DNA of 64,000 nucleotides from Proteus faecis (GCF_003144395.1 NZ_PENZ01000045.1:125220-189219), one strand, 5' to 3'; counted from the first letter of the stretch, positions 49,725 to 59,247 are shown. The notes: generated from the sequence alone by a model not told the origin. Translations and numbers: made by a program.

Positions 49725-51482
49725 ATGTCACAAACATTTATTCCTGGCAAAGATGCCGCACTGGAAGATTCTATCGCTCGCTTCCAACAAAAATTAACCG
49801 ACTTAGGATTTAACATTGAAGAAGCTTCATGGTTAAATCCTGTTCCTAACGTTTGGTCTGTTCATATTCGCGATAAAGATTGCCCTTTATGTTTTACTAA
49901 CGGTAAAGGTGCCAGCAAAAAAGCGGCATTAGCCTCTGCACTAGGTGAATATTTCGAACGTCTCTCCACCAATTATTTTTTCTCTGATTTCTGGCTAGGT
50001 AGTGATATTGCAGAAGGTGAATTTGTTCACTATCCAAGTGAAAAATGGTTCCCACTGACAGAAGATGACTCTGTTCCTGCTGGCTTATTAGATGAGCGTT
50101 TACGCAAATTTTATGATCCTGAAGGTGAATTATGTGGTAGTGAGTTAGTTGATTTACAATCAAGTAATCATGATCGCGGAATTTGCGCCCTTCCATTCAT
50201 ACGCCAATCCGATGAAAAGCCTGTTTATATTCCCGTAAACATTATTGCTAACTTATATGCCTCTAATGGTATGTCAGCGGGAAATACAAAGAATGAAGCT
50301 CGAGTTCAAGGGCTTTCTGAAGTTTTTGAACGTTATGTAAAAAATCGCATTATCACTGAAAGAATTAGCTTACCTGAAATTCCGAAAGAAGTTTTAACTC
50401 GCTATCCTGCTGTTATTGAAGCGATTGAAACATTAGAGCAAGAAGGCTTTCCAATCTTTAGCTTTGATGCATCGTTAGGAGGTCAATTTCCTGTTATTTG
50501 TGTCGTGTTATTCAACCCACAAAATGGCACTTGTTTTGCTTCTTTTGGTGCTCATCCTGATTTTGGTGTGGCTTTAGAACGTACAGTTACTGAATTATTG
50601 CAAGGGCGTAGCCTTAAAGATCTCGATGTCTTTAATCCACCAAGCTTTGATGATGAAGAAGTCGGTGATCATACTAACCTTGAAACACACTTTATTGATT
50701 CAAGTGGTCTAATTAGTTGGGATCTATTTAAGAAAGATGCCGATTATGCATTTGTTGATTGGAACTTCAGTGGTACAACAGAAGAAGAGTTCCACACATT
50801 AATGTCACTTTGCCAGCAGTGCGATGCAGAAGTCTATATTATGGACTACTCACATCTAGGTGTTTACGCTTGTCGTATTTTAGTACCGGGTTTATCAGAT
50901 ATTTATCCCGCTGAAGATTTACAATTAGCCAATAATATTATGGGTGTACATTGGCGTGACACTATTCTTTCTCTACCAACAAGCCAAGGCTCTCAAGAAG
51001 AGTATCTTTCTCTTATTGGTCAATTTGATGAAGATGGTTTAGATGACTTTACACGTATCAGAGAGATGATTGGTATTGCACCGGGTAAAGATAATGGTTG
51101 GAGCCATTTACGTGTAGGTGAATTAAAATCAATGTTAGCTCTTGCAGGTGGCGATCTTGATCAAGCGCTGGTTTGGGTTGAATGGACTCAAGATTTTAAT
51201 GCTTCTTTATTTACGCCAGAGCGTCAAAACTATTATCGCTGTTTGCACAATCTCTTATTATTACAACAAGAGACTGAACGTGAACCAGAACAATATATGC
51301 ACGCGTTTTCTCGTATGTATGGCGAAAAAACATTACAGGCAGCCTTAAACGCAATACAAGGTAAACAAGCATTTTACGGATTACAAACGATTGATGCTGA
51401 TTTAGCTAATTTACCTATTCATCAGTCATTACTTGTGGCCTATGAGAAATTACAGAAAGCAAAACGTCAATCGATTAAATAA
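49725..51482 (+). CDS. ycaO: YcaO, ribosomal protein S12 methylthiotransferase accessory factor
   Basis: YcaO is an ATP-binding protein of the YcaO superfamily; in E. coli it assists RimO in beta-methylthiolation of S12 Asp88. Starting at MSQTFIPGKDAALEDSIARF the product is 585 aa, matching E. coli at both ends. Conserved segments include GKGASKKAALASALGEYFER, EARVQGLSEVFERYVKNRII and the ATP-site region GAHPDFGVALERTVTELLQG. It lacks a partner precursor peptide gene, so it is the housekeeping type. The upstream in-frame codons from 49656 are unlikely; the ribosome-binding site is weak. Confidence 0.94.
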   Translation: MSQTFIPGKDAALEDSIARFQQKLTDLGFNIEEASWLNPVPNVWSVHIRDKDCPLCFTNGKGASKKAALASALGEYFERLSTNYFFSDFWLGSDIAEGEFVHYPSEKWFPLTEDDSVPAGLLDERLRKFYDPEGELCGSELVDLQSSNHDRGICALPFIRQSDEKPVYIPVNIIANLYASNGMSAGNTKNEARVQGLSEVFERYVKNRIITERISLPEIPKEVLTRYPAVIEAIETLEQEGFPIFSFDASLGGQFPVICVVLFNPQNGTCFASFGAHPDFGVALERTVTELLQGRSLKDLDVFNPPSFDDEEVGDHTNLETHFIDSSGLISWDLFKKDADYAFVDWNFSGTTEEEFHTLMSLCQQCDAEVYIMDYSHLGVYACRILVPGLSDIYPAEDLQLANNIMGVHWRDTILSLPTSQGSQEEYLSLIGQFDEDGLDDFTRIREMIGIAPGKDNGWSHLRVGELKSMLALAGGDLDQALVWVEWTQDFNASLFTPERQNYYRCLHNLLLLQQETEREPEQYMHAFSRMYGEKTLQAALNAIQGKQAFYGLQTIDADLANLPIHQSLLVAYEKLQKAKRQSIK

Positions 51483-51555
51483 ACCTATTTTGCTTAAGGT
51501 TATTTATCAAATAATAACTAATTTTAACTGAATAATAAGCGCGTATTTAAATTGA

Positions 51556-51588
51556 AACACTCTATTGAAAAGTAGAGTGTTTTATTTT
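51556..51588 (+). terminator. Terminator of ycaO
   Basis: AACACTCTA/TAGAGTGTT nine-pair stem followed by TTTATTTT, about 75 bp after the ycaO stop. Confidence 0.88.
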
Positions 51589-51604
51589 GCTAAAAATAAA
51601 ATAT

Positions 51605-51670
51605 TGACAGATTTGTCAATATGACAAATTTGCCACCTGACAAAATTGTCAAAATATGGCAAAAGTGACG
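51605..51670. repeat. Tandem array of four TGACA-N4-TGTCA palindromes (CusR/CopR-type boxes)
   Basis: Four 14-bp sites lie at 51605-51618 (TGACAGATTTGTCA), 51622-51635 (TGACAAATTTGCCA), 51638-51651 (TGACAAAATTGTCA) and 51657-51670 (TGGCAAAAGTGACG), starting 17, 16 and 19 bp apart. The third fits the core of the E. coli CusR box, TGACAA-N2-TTGTCA, exactly; the first two differ by one base and the fourth by several. A response regulator of the OmpR/PhoB class, or another dimeric regulator, probably binds here. The regulator and the target promoter are unproven. Confidence 0.7.
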
Positions 51671-52069
51671 ATTTAAGGCATTTAATATGACATCATAAAC
51701 ACATATTGAACTTTTACACTAACAATATCACATAAATCTAGTTTAAATTGCTATTTGTTTAACCAGATCTCAAAAATTAAAAAACCTTATTTTTATAATG
51801 GGTATATGGCTGGAGTAATCATTAAAGATTAACCACAAATAAAGTAATGTTTATATTTATTATAAAAGTAAATAAGGCGTTAAATTTGATTTTTAATTCT
51901 TAACATACGGGGTTTAAATAATACTTTATATTTACTTTTTACTTTATTTATCCAGCTGGTCTAAAATTTTTTGATAATTTTTAAAAAATTTTTTCATTTT
52001 ATTAATCAAATAGTTATAGCTGAAATAGCGGGTTTTTACGCACTAAAACCAAGGTTCTAATGAGTGACC

Positions 52070-52083
52070 ATGATCCATATCAA
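52070..52083. promoter_or_regulatory. FNR-type box upstream of focA
   Basis: ATGAT-N4-ATCAA matches the FNR consensus TTGAT-N4-ATCAA at nine of ten positions. A TATAAT at 52122-52127 lies downstream; the box is centred roughly 58 bp before the predicted transcription start, near a class I activator position. FNR control of focA-pfl is established in E. coli. Confidence 0.65.
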
Positions 52084-52121
52084 TTTTAGAAGTAAGCCCC
52101 TTTGCTACTATTATTGCGTGC

Positions 52122-52127
52122 TATAAT
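52122..52127 (+). promoter_or_regulatory. Likely -10 element of the focA proximal promoter
   Basis: Perfect TATAAT 28 bp before the focA ATG with no good -35 at 17 bp, as expected for an activator-dependent promoter. Confidence 0.5.
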
Positions 52128-52154
52128 TATTCCAACATATAAGAGAGTGTTAGT

Positions 52155-53009
52155 ATGAAAGCTGACAGCCCTTTTAATTTATTATCACCTGCTGATATGG
52201 CAAAAGTTGCCGATGATGCATGTTGTTATAAAGCAAATAAACATATTCCAACGACTTACTTATCTGCATTTACTGCGGGAATGTTTATATCAATTGCTTT
52301 TGTTTTTTATATTACTGCTACTACAGGTACCGCATCTGTTCCTTTTGGGCTGGCTAAATTAGTCGGTGGGATCTGCTTCTCTCTGGGGTTAATGCTCGTT
52401 GTCGTTTGTGGCGCGGACTTATTTACCTCAACTGTTCTTACTATTATTCCTAAAGCAACTGGACGTATATCTTGGGGCAAAATGTTTGCTAACTGGATAA
52501 ATGTCTATCTTGGTAACTTTATTGGCGCACTCTTTTTTGTCGCCTTAATGTGGTTTGCTGGTCAGCATATGGCAGCAAATGGGCTTTGGGGGCTGAATGT
52601 GTTACAAACTGTACAACATAAACTTGAGCACACGTTTATTGAAGCTGTTTGTTTAGGTATTCTAGCTAACTTAATGGTTTGTCTTGCAGTATGGATGAGC
52701 TATGCAGGCCGTACGCTGATTGACAAGCTTTTCGCACTGATTTTACCTATCGGTATGTTCGTTGCTAGTGGTTTTGAGCACAGTATCGCTAACATGTTCC
52801 TTATTCCTTTAGGTATTGTTATTAAGAATTTTGCACCAGCAGAATTCTGGACTAAAGTAGGTGCATCACCCGAACAATTTTCAAATTTAACTGTATCAAA
52901 TTTTCTCTCTGATAATTTATTACCTGTCACTATCGGTAACATTATTGGCGGGGCAGTCCTAGTCGGTCTGGTATACTGGTTAATGCATCTGCGCGGTGAC
53001 AAACATTAA
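52155..53009 (+). CDS. focA: Formate channel FocA
   Basis: FocA is the pentameric formate/nitrite-family channel that exports and imports formate at the inner membrane during fermentation. It is 284 aa (E. coli 285). It starts MKADSPFNLLSPADMAKVAD. The FNT signature region is GGICFSLGLMLVVVCGADLFTS, and the gating histidine is in VASGFEHSIANMFLIPLG. Six membrane helices are evident. GAGAG precedes the ATG. It is followed by pflB after 54 bp with no terminator, forming an operon. Confidence 0.97.
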   Translation: MKADSPFNLLSPADMAKVADDACCYKANKHIPTTYLSAFTAGMFISIAFVFYITATTGTASVPFGLAKLVGGICFSLGLMLVVVCGADLFTSTVLTIIPKATGRISWGKMFANWINVYLGNFIGALFFVALMWFAGQHMAANGLWGLNVLQTVQHKLEHTFIEAVCLGILANLMVCLAVWMSYAGRTLIDKLFALILPIGMFVASGFEHSIANMFLIPLGIVIKNFAPAEFWTKVGASPEQFSNLTVSNFLSDNLLPVTIGNIIGGAVLVGLVYWLMHLRGDKH

Positions 53010-53063
53010 TCCGTGCAGATATGACTGATTTCTTAAGTTCCATTGTAAAAAGGTAGAAGTATC

Positions 53064-55346
53064 ATGTCTGATTTAAATGAAAAATTTGCTGAAGCATGGA
53101 AAGGTTTTTCTGAAGGTGAATGGCAGAACGCCGTTAACGTTCGTGACTTTATTCAAAAAAACTATACTCCATATGAAGGCGACGAATCTTTCCTAGCAGG
53201 TTCCACTAAAGCAACTGATACACTTTGGGAACAAGTTATGGAAGGCATCAAAATCGAAAACCGCACACATGCGCCAGTTGATTTTGATACTTCTGTTGCT
53301 TCAACTATCACATCTCACGATGCAGGTTACATCGCTAAAGATTTAGAACAAATCGTAGGTTTACAGACTGATGCACCTCTGAAACGTGCAATCATCCCAT
53401 TCGGTGGTATCCGTATGGTTGAAAGTTCTTGCCACGCGTACAACCGTGAGCTGGATCCAGAACTGAAAAAAATCTTTACTGATTATCGTAAAACTCACAA
53501 CCAAGGCGTTTTCGATGTTTATACTCCAGACATCCTGAAATGCCGTAAATCTGGTATCTTAACAGGTTTACCAGATGCCTATGGTCGTGGTCGTATCATT
53601 GGTGACTACCGTCGTGTTGCTCTATACGGTATTGAGTTCTTACGTAAAGACAAATTTGCCCAATTCACCTCTTTACAAGAAAGAATGGAAAAAGGCGAAG
53701 ATCTGGAAATGACTATCCAACTGCGTGAAGAAATCGCAGAGCAGCACGCTGCTTTAGGTCAAATCCAAGAAATGGCTGCGAAATACGGTTACGATATTTC
53801 TCGCCCAGCTCAAAATGCGAAAGAAGCAGTACAATGGACTTACTTCGGTTACTTAGCCGCTGTTAAATCTCAAAACGGTGCTGCAATGTCATTTGGTCGT
53901 GTATCTACTTTCTTAGATATCTACATCCAACGTGATATTGAAGCAGGTTTACTGACAGAAGAACAAGCTCAGGAATTAATTGACCATTTAGTCATGAAAT
54001 TACGTATGGTTCGTTTCTTACGTACTCCTGAATATGATGAGTTGTTCTCTGGTGACCCAATTTGGGCAACAGAATCTTTAGCTGGTATGGGCTTAGATGG
54101 TCGTACTCTGGTAACTAAGAATACATTCCGTTTCTTAAATACTCTATATACCATGGGTCCATCACCAGAACCAAACATGACCATTCTGTGGTCTGAACAA
54201 TTACCTATCAACTTCAAAAAATACGCTGCGAAAGTCTCTATCGATACTTCATCAATCCAGTATGAAAATGATGACTTAATGCGTCCTGACTTCGACAGTG
54301 ATGACTATGCTATCGCTTGTTGTGTTAGCCCAATGGTTGTGGGTAAACAAATGCAGTTCTTCGGTGCTCGTGCAAACTTAGCGAAAACCTTACTGTATAC
54401 CATCAACGGTGGTGTTGATGAAAAACTGAAAATCCAAGTAGGTCCAAAACATGCACCAATCATGGATGAAGTCTTAGACTTCGATACTGTGATGAATCAA
54501 ATGGATCACTTTATGGATTGGTTAGCAACTCAGTACGTAACTGCACTGAACGTTATCCACTACATGCACGATAAATACAGCTATGAAGCCGCTCTGATGG
54601 CACTTCATGATCGTGATGTTTATCGTACAATGGCATGTGGTATCGCAGGTCTATCTGTTGCTGCTGACTCACTGTCTGCAATCAAATATGCGAAAGTTTC
54701 TCCAGTCCGTGATGAAAACGGCTTGGCAGTTGACTTCAAAATTGATGGCGAATATCCACAATTCGGTAACAACGATTCTCGTGTAGATGACATCGCTTGT
54801 GACTTAGTTGAACGTTTCATGAAGAAAATTCAGAAACTGCGTACTTACCGTAATGCGGTACCTACACAGTCCATCCTGACAATTACTTCAAACGTTGTTT
54901 ATGGTAAGAAAACAGGTAATACTCCAGATGGTCGTCGCGCTGGTGCACCATTCGGACCAGGTGCTAACCCAATGCACGGTCGTGACCAAAAAGGTGCGGT
55001 AGCTTCTCTGACTTCTGTTGCGAAACTACCATTTGCTTATGCGAAAGATGGTATTTCTTACACCTTCTCTATCGTACCTAATGCATTAGGTAAAGATGAT
55101 GATGTTCGTAAGGCAAACCTTGCTGGTCTGATGGATGGTTACTTCCACCACGAAGCAGGCATTGAAGGTGGTCAACACCTGAACGTTAACGTGATGAATC
55201 GTGAAATGCTGTTAGAAGCAATGGAAGATCCTGAGAAATATCCTCAGTTAACTATCCGTGTTTCTGGTTACGCAGTTCGCTTTAACTCACTGACTAAAGA
55301 ACAACAGCAAGACGTTATCACTCGTACATTTACACAAACAATGTAA
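53064..55346 (+). CDS. pflB: Formate C-acetyltransferase (pyruvate formate-lyase)
   Basis: Glycyl-radical enzyme cleaving pyruvate with CoA to acetyl-CoA and formate under anaerobiosis. It is 760 aa, identical to E. coli. The catalytic cysteine pair is in [17 protein letters not shown] (about residue 419), and the glycyl radical loop is [13 protein letters not shown] close to the C-terminus (Gly about 735). Codon use is strongly biased, consistent with a very abundant protein. It is cotranscribed with focA; a terminator separates it from the activase gene. Confidence 0.99.
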   Translation: MSDLNEKFAEAWKGFSEGEWQNAVNVRDFIQKNYTPYEGDESFLAGSTKATDTLWEQVMEGIKIENRTHAPVDFDTSVASTITSHDAGYIAKDLEQIVGLQTDAPLKRAIIPFGGIRMVESSCHAYNRELDPELKKIFTDYRKTHNQGVFDVYTPDILKCRKSGILTGLPDAYGRGRIIGDYRRVALYGIEFLRKDKFAQFTSLQERMEKGEDLEMTIQLREEIAEQHAALGQIQEMAAKYGYDISRPAQNAKEAVQWTYFGYLAAVKSQNGAAMSFGRVSTFLDIYIQRDIEAGLLTEEQAQELIDHLVMKLRMVRFLRTPEYDELFSGDPIWATESLAGMGLDGRTLVTKNTFRFLNTLYTMGPSPEPNMTILWSEQLPINFKKYAAKVSIDTSSIQYENDDLMRPDFDSDDYAIACCVSPMVVGKQMQFFGARANLAKTLLYTINGGVDEKLKIQVGPKHAPIMDEVLDFDTVMNQMDHFMDWLATQYVTALNVIHYMHDKYSYEAALMALHDRDVYRTMACGIAGLSVAADSLSAIKYAKVSPVRDENGLAVDFKIDGEYPQFGNNDSRVDDIACDLVERFMKKIQKLRTYRNAVPTQSILTITSNVVYGKKTGNTPDGRRAGAPFGPGANPMHGRDQKGAVASLTSVAKLPFAYAKDGISYTFSIVPNALGKDDDVRKANLAGLMDGYFHHEAGIEGGQHLNVNVMNREMLLEAMEDPEKYPQLTIRVSGYAVRFNSLTKEQQQDVITRTFTQTM

Positions 55347-55400
55347 TTAAGATAACTATATGCATTTATTTACTGAGAAAGTAGATAAAATCGCTTAGAA

Positions 55401-55430
55401 TAAAGGCCCCTACTTTGGGGCCTTTTTATT
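55401..55430 (+). terminator. Terminator between pflB and pflA
   Basis: AAAGGCCCC/GGGGCCTTT stem with a TACTTT loop followed by TTTTTATT. It would keep the activase at a much lower level than PflB; pflA presumably has its own promoter or relies on readthrough. Confidence 0.92.
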
Positions 55431-55454
55431 AGACAGTTTTGGAGTAACCCTGTT

Positions 55455-56195
55455 ATGTCCGTACTTGGTCGTATCCACTCATTTGAATCCTGCGGTACTG
55501 TTGATGGTCCCGGAATACGTTTCATTGTTTTCTTTCAAGGATGCCTAATGAGATGCCTCTATTGTCACAACCGTGACACATGGGATACTCATGGTGGGCA
55601 AATCGTCACAGTTGATGAATTAATGAAAGAGGCTGTTACCTATCGTCATTTTATGAATGCTTCTGGCGGTGGTGTTACTGCTTCAGGTGGCGAAGCAATT
55701 TTGCAAGCAGAATTTGTGCGTGACTGGTTTCGTGCTTGCCAAAAAGAAAATATCCACACCTGCCTGGATACTAATGGCTTTGTTCGTCGTTATGATCCCG
55801 TTATCGATGAATTAATGGATGCCACAGACTTAGTGATGCTCGACCTAAAACAAGTCAATGATGAGATCCACCAAAAACTGGTTGGTGTATCAAACCAGCG
55901 TACACTTGAATTCGCACGTTATTTAGCAAAACGAGGCCAAAAAACATGGGTTCGTTATGTTGTTGTGCCGGGTTGGTCTGATGATGATGATTCTGCTCAT
56001 CGTTTAGGCGAATTTATTAAAGATATGAAAAATATCGAAAAAGTAGAACTTCTTCCTTACCACGAGCTCGGTAAACATAAATGGGTAGCTTTAGGAGAAG
56101 AGTACAAACTAGATGGTATTCATCCACCGTCAAAAGAGACGATGGAAAATGTAAAATCCATCCTCGAGTCTTACGGCCATAAAGTTATCTATTAA
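55455..56195 (+). CDS. pflA: Pyruvate formate-lyase 1-activating enzyme
   Basis: Radical SAM activase that abstracts hydrogen from the PflB glycine using a [4Fe-4S] cluster. It is 246 aa (E. coli 246). The CxxxCxxC motif is Cys30, Cys34 and Cys37 in [17 protein letters not shown], and the SAM-binding GGE motif is in [14 protein letters not shown]. The start [20 protein letters not shown] is canonical. It lies 108 bp after pflB. GGAG is about 9 nt before the ATG. Confidence 0.98.
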   Translation: MSVLGRIHSFESCGTVDGPGIRFIVFFQGCLMRCLYCHNRDTWDTHGGQIVTVDELMKEAVTYRHFMNASGGGVTASGGEAILQAEFVRDWFRACQKENIHTCLDTNGFVRRYDPVIDELMDATDLVMLDLKQVNDEIHQKLVGVSNQRTLEFARYLAKRGQKTWVRYVVVPGWSDDDDSAHRLGEFIKDMKNIEKVELLPYHELGKHKWVALGEEYKLDGIHPPSKETMENVKSILESYGHKVIY

Positions 56196-56221
56196 GTTAA
56201 TCTACTTAATCTTAATTTAAG

Positions 56222-56252
56222 AGGCAGCGGTTTTAAACGCTGCTTTTTGTTT
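56222..56252 (+). terminator. Terminator of pflA
   Basis: GCAGCG/CGCTGC stem with GTTTTAAA loop followed by TTTTTGTTTTT, about 27 bp past the pflA stop. Confidence 0.9.
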
Positions 56253-56490
56253 TTATAGGATTAAAAAAATCCAAAATAAATAAAGTCATTTTTTATTAGA
56301 TGAAGTTAACTTAAATTATTTAAATCATTTTATATTAATTAAAGAATGACGGTTCCCTCAGTAAAAATACACATAATAAGATTATCCTTAACCTATATTA
56401 GCTTTAATGCAGTTGATTAGTAACAAAACAAAAAGATATTATAGAAAGCTTATATTTATAAACAAAGATATTGGGATTAAGGTACAGGAA

Positions 56491-57378
56491 ATGGAACAAG
56501 ACAACAATTCATCGCAAACAGAGCCACAAGAGGTATTTACGCCTATTCCTCAAGCACGAGGTGCCTCAGGCGGTGTTCGCTGGTTAGGGCTGGGATGGGA
56601 TTTAATAAAAGAACGTTTTTGGATGTGGATAGGCGTTATTATTATCTACTTTATCGTTAGTCTTATTATATCGACCATTCTTGGATTTATTCCGCTAATT
56701 GGTCCAATCATTTCACCTTTTATTACTACTGTATTAGCAGCAGGTGTCGTAGCAATTGCCCATCAACAATATGAGACTCAACGTATTGATGTTGATACTC
56801 TATTCTTTGGTTTTTATAACAAACGTTACCTTAGCTTAATGGGTGCCTATGGTATTAGTTTCCTAATTTTACTTGCTGGTATTATTATTGCTATTCTCGT
56901 CAGTAGCGCCGCTATGATGGATATTATTTATGCTATTAATAGCGATTATCCTGATGAAATTATTGCAGAAATGATGGTAGATAACGCATCTGGGTTTACA
57001 TTATTTTTTGTTATTATCGCTATTTTTGGTGCGTTGAGTACTGCAGCCTATTGGTTTGTTCCTGCGCTTGTATTAGTCAATGGTTATAAAGCATTCCCTG
57101 CAGTTAAAGCGAGCCTTGCAGCAGTAAAAATAAACTTATCTGGTGGTTTCTTCTTCTTTATTTTACTGTTCTTTATTCTTGCTATTAGCCTTATTCCATT
57201 TGGTTTAGGGTTACTTATTACCATCCCTCTTTCCTATACGGCAATGTATGGTTCTTATCGTGATATTTTTTATCACCATAATATAGGAAGCCAAGGAAAT
57301 AACGGTGGTATCGGTGGAAATGGTACAATTTCTCTAAATAAAACCGCTGAATCCAATATTGGAAAATTAGTAAGCTAA
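56491..57378 (+). CDS. BPSS1780-like integral membrane protein
   Basis: The 295-aa protein has about five to six hydrophobic helices. The ATG at 56491 (MEQDNNSSQTEPQEVF) is chosen because AAGG lies 8 nt upstream and the preceding codons look like non-coding AT-rich sequence. A conserved RGASGGVRWLGLGWDLIKER amphipathic entry precedes the first helix. The last helix ends ITIPLSYTAMYGSYRDIFY, resembling the BPSS1780 / DUF-type membrane family. The tail is Gly/Asn-rich (GSQGNNGGIGGNG). Function is unknown; it may be a helper of envelope or secretion processes. The gene stands alone between pflA and allD. Confidence 0.75.
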   Translation: MEQDNNSSQTEPQEVFTPIPQARGASGGVRWLGLGWDLIKERFWMWIGVIIIYFIVSLIISTILGFIPLIGPIISPFITTVLAAGVVAIAHQQYETQRIDVDTLFFGFYNKRYLSLMGAYGISFLILLAGIIIAILVSSAAMMDIIYAINSDYPDEIIAEMMVDNASGFTLFFVIIAIFGALSTAAYWFVPALVLVNGYKAFPAVKASLAAVKINLSGGFFFFILLFFILAISLIPFGLGLLITIPLSYTAMYGSYRDIFYHHNIGSQGNNGGIGGNGTISLNKTAESNIGKLVS

Positions 57379-57402
57379 TCTTAGCGTTAACTAGGCAAAA
57401 TC

Positions 57403-57446
57403 CAAAAGCAGTAGACTGGAGTAATTTCATCTACTGCTTTTTATTA
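57403..57446. terminator. Bidirectional terminator between the membrane protein gene and allD
   Basis: AAAAGCAGTAGA/TCTACTGCTTTT stem flanked by A and T tracts, between two convergent genes. Confidence 0.88.
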
Positions 57447-57463
57447 TCTAATAATAAATATTA

Positions 57464-58513
57464 TTAATCTGCAAACGGATTTTTATTATCATAAGATTTA
57501 TTGTAAAGTGCATCAGATATTAAAAAGTGATAAATTTCATCAACAATTTCAATACCTTCCTTTTCACTTCTTTGTTCTTCCATTTGACTATTTTCACCAG
57601 GATAGAGAACTTTATCTACATTAGGTGCAGGCTTAATGGCATTTAATTCACTCATAACCTGTGAGATATGTTCTCTAAATAATGTAACATCAGTAAAGAA
57701 AGCTGGATTAATAACAATATGTAATTGGCCTAACTCTCGTCCCTGTGTTAAATCGTGATACATTGAACTGACATGTTTACCAAAAGGAAGTCCAAGCAAG
57801 ATCCCAGACAACACATCAACCATCATCATTAAACCATATCCTTTAGGCCCCGCAATAGGTAATAAGCCTTTTACTGCAAAAGGATCCGTCGTAGGCTTAC
57901 CATTTTCATCGACTGCCCAAGTATCGGGAATATCGACATGCCGTGAACGCGCATCTAGTACTTTGCCCCATGCCTGTACAGTTGTTGCCATATCAAATGT
58001 AATATGTTTATCGCCTACTCCTGGCACTGAAAAAGCGATAGGATTAGTGCCGTAATAGACTTCTGAGCCACCAAAAGGAACCACCATAGGATCAGATTGG
58101 CATAACGAAATACCAATCATACCTGCTTGTGATGCTTGCTCAACAAAGTAAGACAGTGCGCCACTATGACCAATTCGTCTTACACCAACAACTGCAACTC
58201 CCTTCTCTTGTGCCATTTTAATTGCGTGTTCCATTGCCTCTTTCGCTGCAACATGCCCTGCACCATTATCACCATCAAATACAGCGCTACATGGCCCTGT
58301 TTCAGTATAAGTAAAATTAGGAGACACATTTGTACCGCCTTTACTGATCCTCTCTGCATAATATTCCACACGCACAGCACCATGAGAGTGAATGCCTTTG
58401 GCATCTGCATGGACTAAGACATCAGCCACCGTATCAGCATGAGACTCACTCAATCCTGCATGATGTAATTTATTTTTGATTAATAGATGTAACTGCTGTT
58501 TAGAAACTATCAT
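57464..58513 (-). CDS. allD: Ureidoglycolate dehydrogenase (malate/L-lactate dehydrogenase family)
   Basis: AllD oxidises (S)-ureidoglycolate to oxalurate with NAD in the anaerobic allantoin pathway. It is 349 aa, the same as E. coli AllD. Shared segments include DAKGIHSHGAVRVEYYAERI, IGHSGALSYFVEQA, FGGSEVYYGTNPIAFSVPG, TFDMATTVQAWGKVLDARSR and the C-terminal FLISDALYNKSYDNKNPFAD. The catalytic His is in GIHSHG or RIGHSG. No allantoinase, allC, allE or oxamate carbamoyltransferase gene is in the window, so the gene is an orphan here. A related 2-oxo acid reductase activity is the main alternative. Confidence 0.85.
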   Translation of the reverse strand: MIVSKQQLHLLIKNKLHHAGLSESHADTVADVLVHADAKGIHSHGAVRVEYYAERISKGGTNVSPNFTYTETGPCSAVFDGDNGAGHVAAKEAMEHAIKMAQEKGVAVVGVRRIGHSGALSYFVEQASQAGMIGISLCQSDPMVVPFGGSEVYYGTNPIAFSVPGVGDKHITFDMATTVQAWGKVLDARSRHVDIPDTWAVDENGKPTTDPFAVKGLLPIAGPKGYGLMMMVDVLSGILLGLPFGKHVSSMYHDLTQGRELGQLHIVINPAFFTDVTLFREHISQVMSELNAIKPAPNVDKVLYPGENSQMEEQRSEKEGIEIVDEIYHFLISDALYNKSYDNKNPFAD

Positions 58514-58914
58514 AGAATATGCTCTTTTGTAGGGTTCTAATTACATAGAAATGTCTAAATTAATGGAGGTAAATTCGAGCGATAGGTCTAATTTAACAGC
58601 ATAAATAGGATCTGCCGTGATCAGTTTAACCAATGGTGGATTGCGTTATATTTTTATTTAATCTCACTTTATTTAGTAAGATTTTTTTTATAATCAATTT
58701 ATTAATTCTACGCGTTATAACGATATTGAGATAATATTAACAATATTTTTTATTAATCATAGATATGGGCGACAATCTATTATTTTTTATTTTTGCAAAA
58801 TATTATGCTTTATTAACTCATGTTAATAGAACTAAGTTTTTATACATTTATTTTGAACATTTAGATTTATTTCAGTAGTCTATAGCCATAATTATAATTT
58901 ATGGAATAAACCAA
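58514..58914. other. AT-rich spacer between allD and the 110-aa gene
   Basis: About 400 bases. A plus-strand hairpin-like AATCTCACT/AGTAAGATT followed by eight T near 58661-58690 looks like a weak terminator, but no intact gene precedes it. A short open stretch before it ends in TAA at about 58660 and may be a decayed gene end. Promoters for allD and the downstream gene are expected here. Confidence 0.4.
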
Positions 58915-59247
58915 ATGATAAATAAAGAAATATTAAAGAATTTAAAGTATTTTGAAAAAGCACCATTAATTCATCATATTAATTATTCTCTAACTGAAGA
59001 TGCAGAAAGAAACATATTAAATGGTTGGCAACCTGAATGTATGGAAGATAAATGGCTTTCTTATAGTATAGAAAACTGTGTCTACGTTCACCGCAGTTGG
59101 AGTGGACATTTAATGTATAAATTTGCTATTCACAATAAAACTATTGATTATATAGAAATAGCAATGGATGACTTTGTAAATATGAATAATGAAAGAAAAA
59201 TAGAGATCTTTTTTGACCTATTACCGTTTTTATCAGAACCTCATTAA
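58915..59247 (+). CDS. Small protein of unknown function, 110 aa
   Basis: Starts MINKEILKNLKYFEKAPLIH and continues with NGWQPECMEDKWLSYSIENC, VYVHRSWSGHLMYKFAIHNK and a C-terminal DDFVNMNNERKIEIFFDLLP. It has no signal peptide or membrane helix and is mildly acidic. The aromatic-rich core MEDKW ... VYVHRSWSG is reminiscent of small stand-alone proteins sometimes seen near toxin loci, but no family was identified. The codon composition is AT-rich like its accessory surroundings. It sits alone between allD and the end of serS; no toxin partner is present. Confidence 0.65.
   Translation: MINKEILKNLKYFEKAPLIHHINYSLTEDAERNILNGWQPECMEDKWLSYSIENCVYVHRSWSGHLMYKFAIHNKTIDYIEIAMDDFVNMNNERKIEIFFDLLPFLSEPH

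Larger units (their letters stand above)
51589..52154 (+). promoter_or_regulatory. focA-pflB upstream control region
   Basis: This 566-bp non-coding region holds a palindrome array (51605-51670), long AT tracts, an FNR-type site (52070-52083) and a TATAAT near the gene. In E. coli the corresponding region has several promoters under FNR and ArcA control. No coding frame was found. Confidence 0.65.

Noticed and set aside
49725-51482. YcaO as part of a thiazole/oxazole-modified peptide biosynthetic cluster
   Set aside because: The protein matches the housekeeping E. coli YcaO end to end and no precursor peptide, dehydrogenase or partner gene is nearby.
51605-51670. Interpretation of the TGACA/TGTCA array as a Pho box
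   Set aside because: Pho boxes are direct TGTCA repeats 11 bp apart; here the units are 14-bp palindromes spaced 16-19 bp apart.
58595-58692. Short open stretch followed by a hairpin and eight T residues
   Set aside because: Only about 20 codons with a stop immediately upstream; a gene end is possible but not supported.
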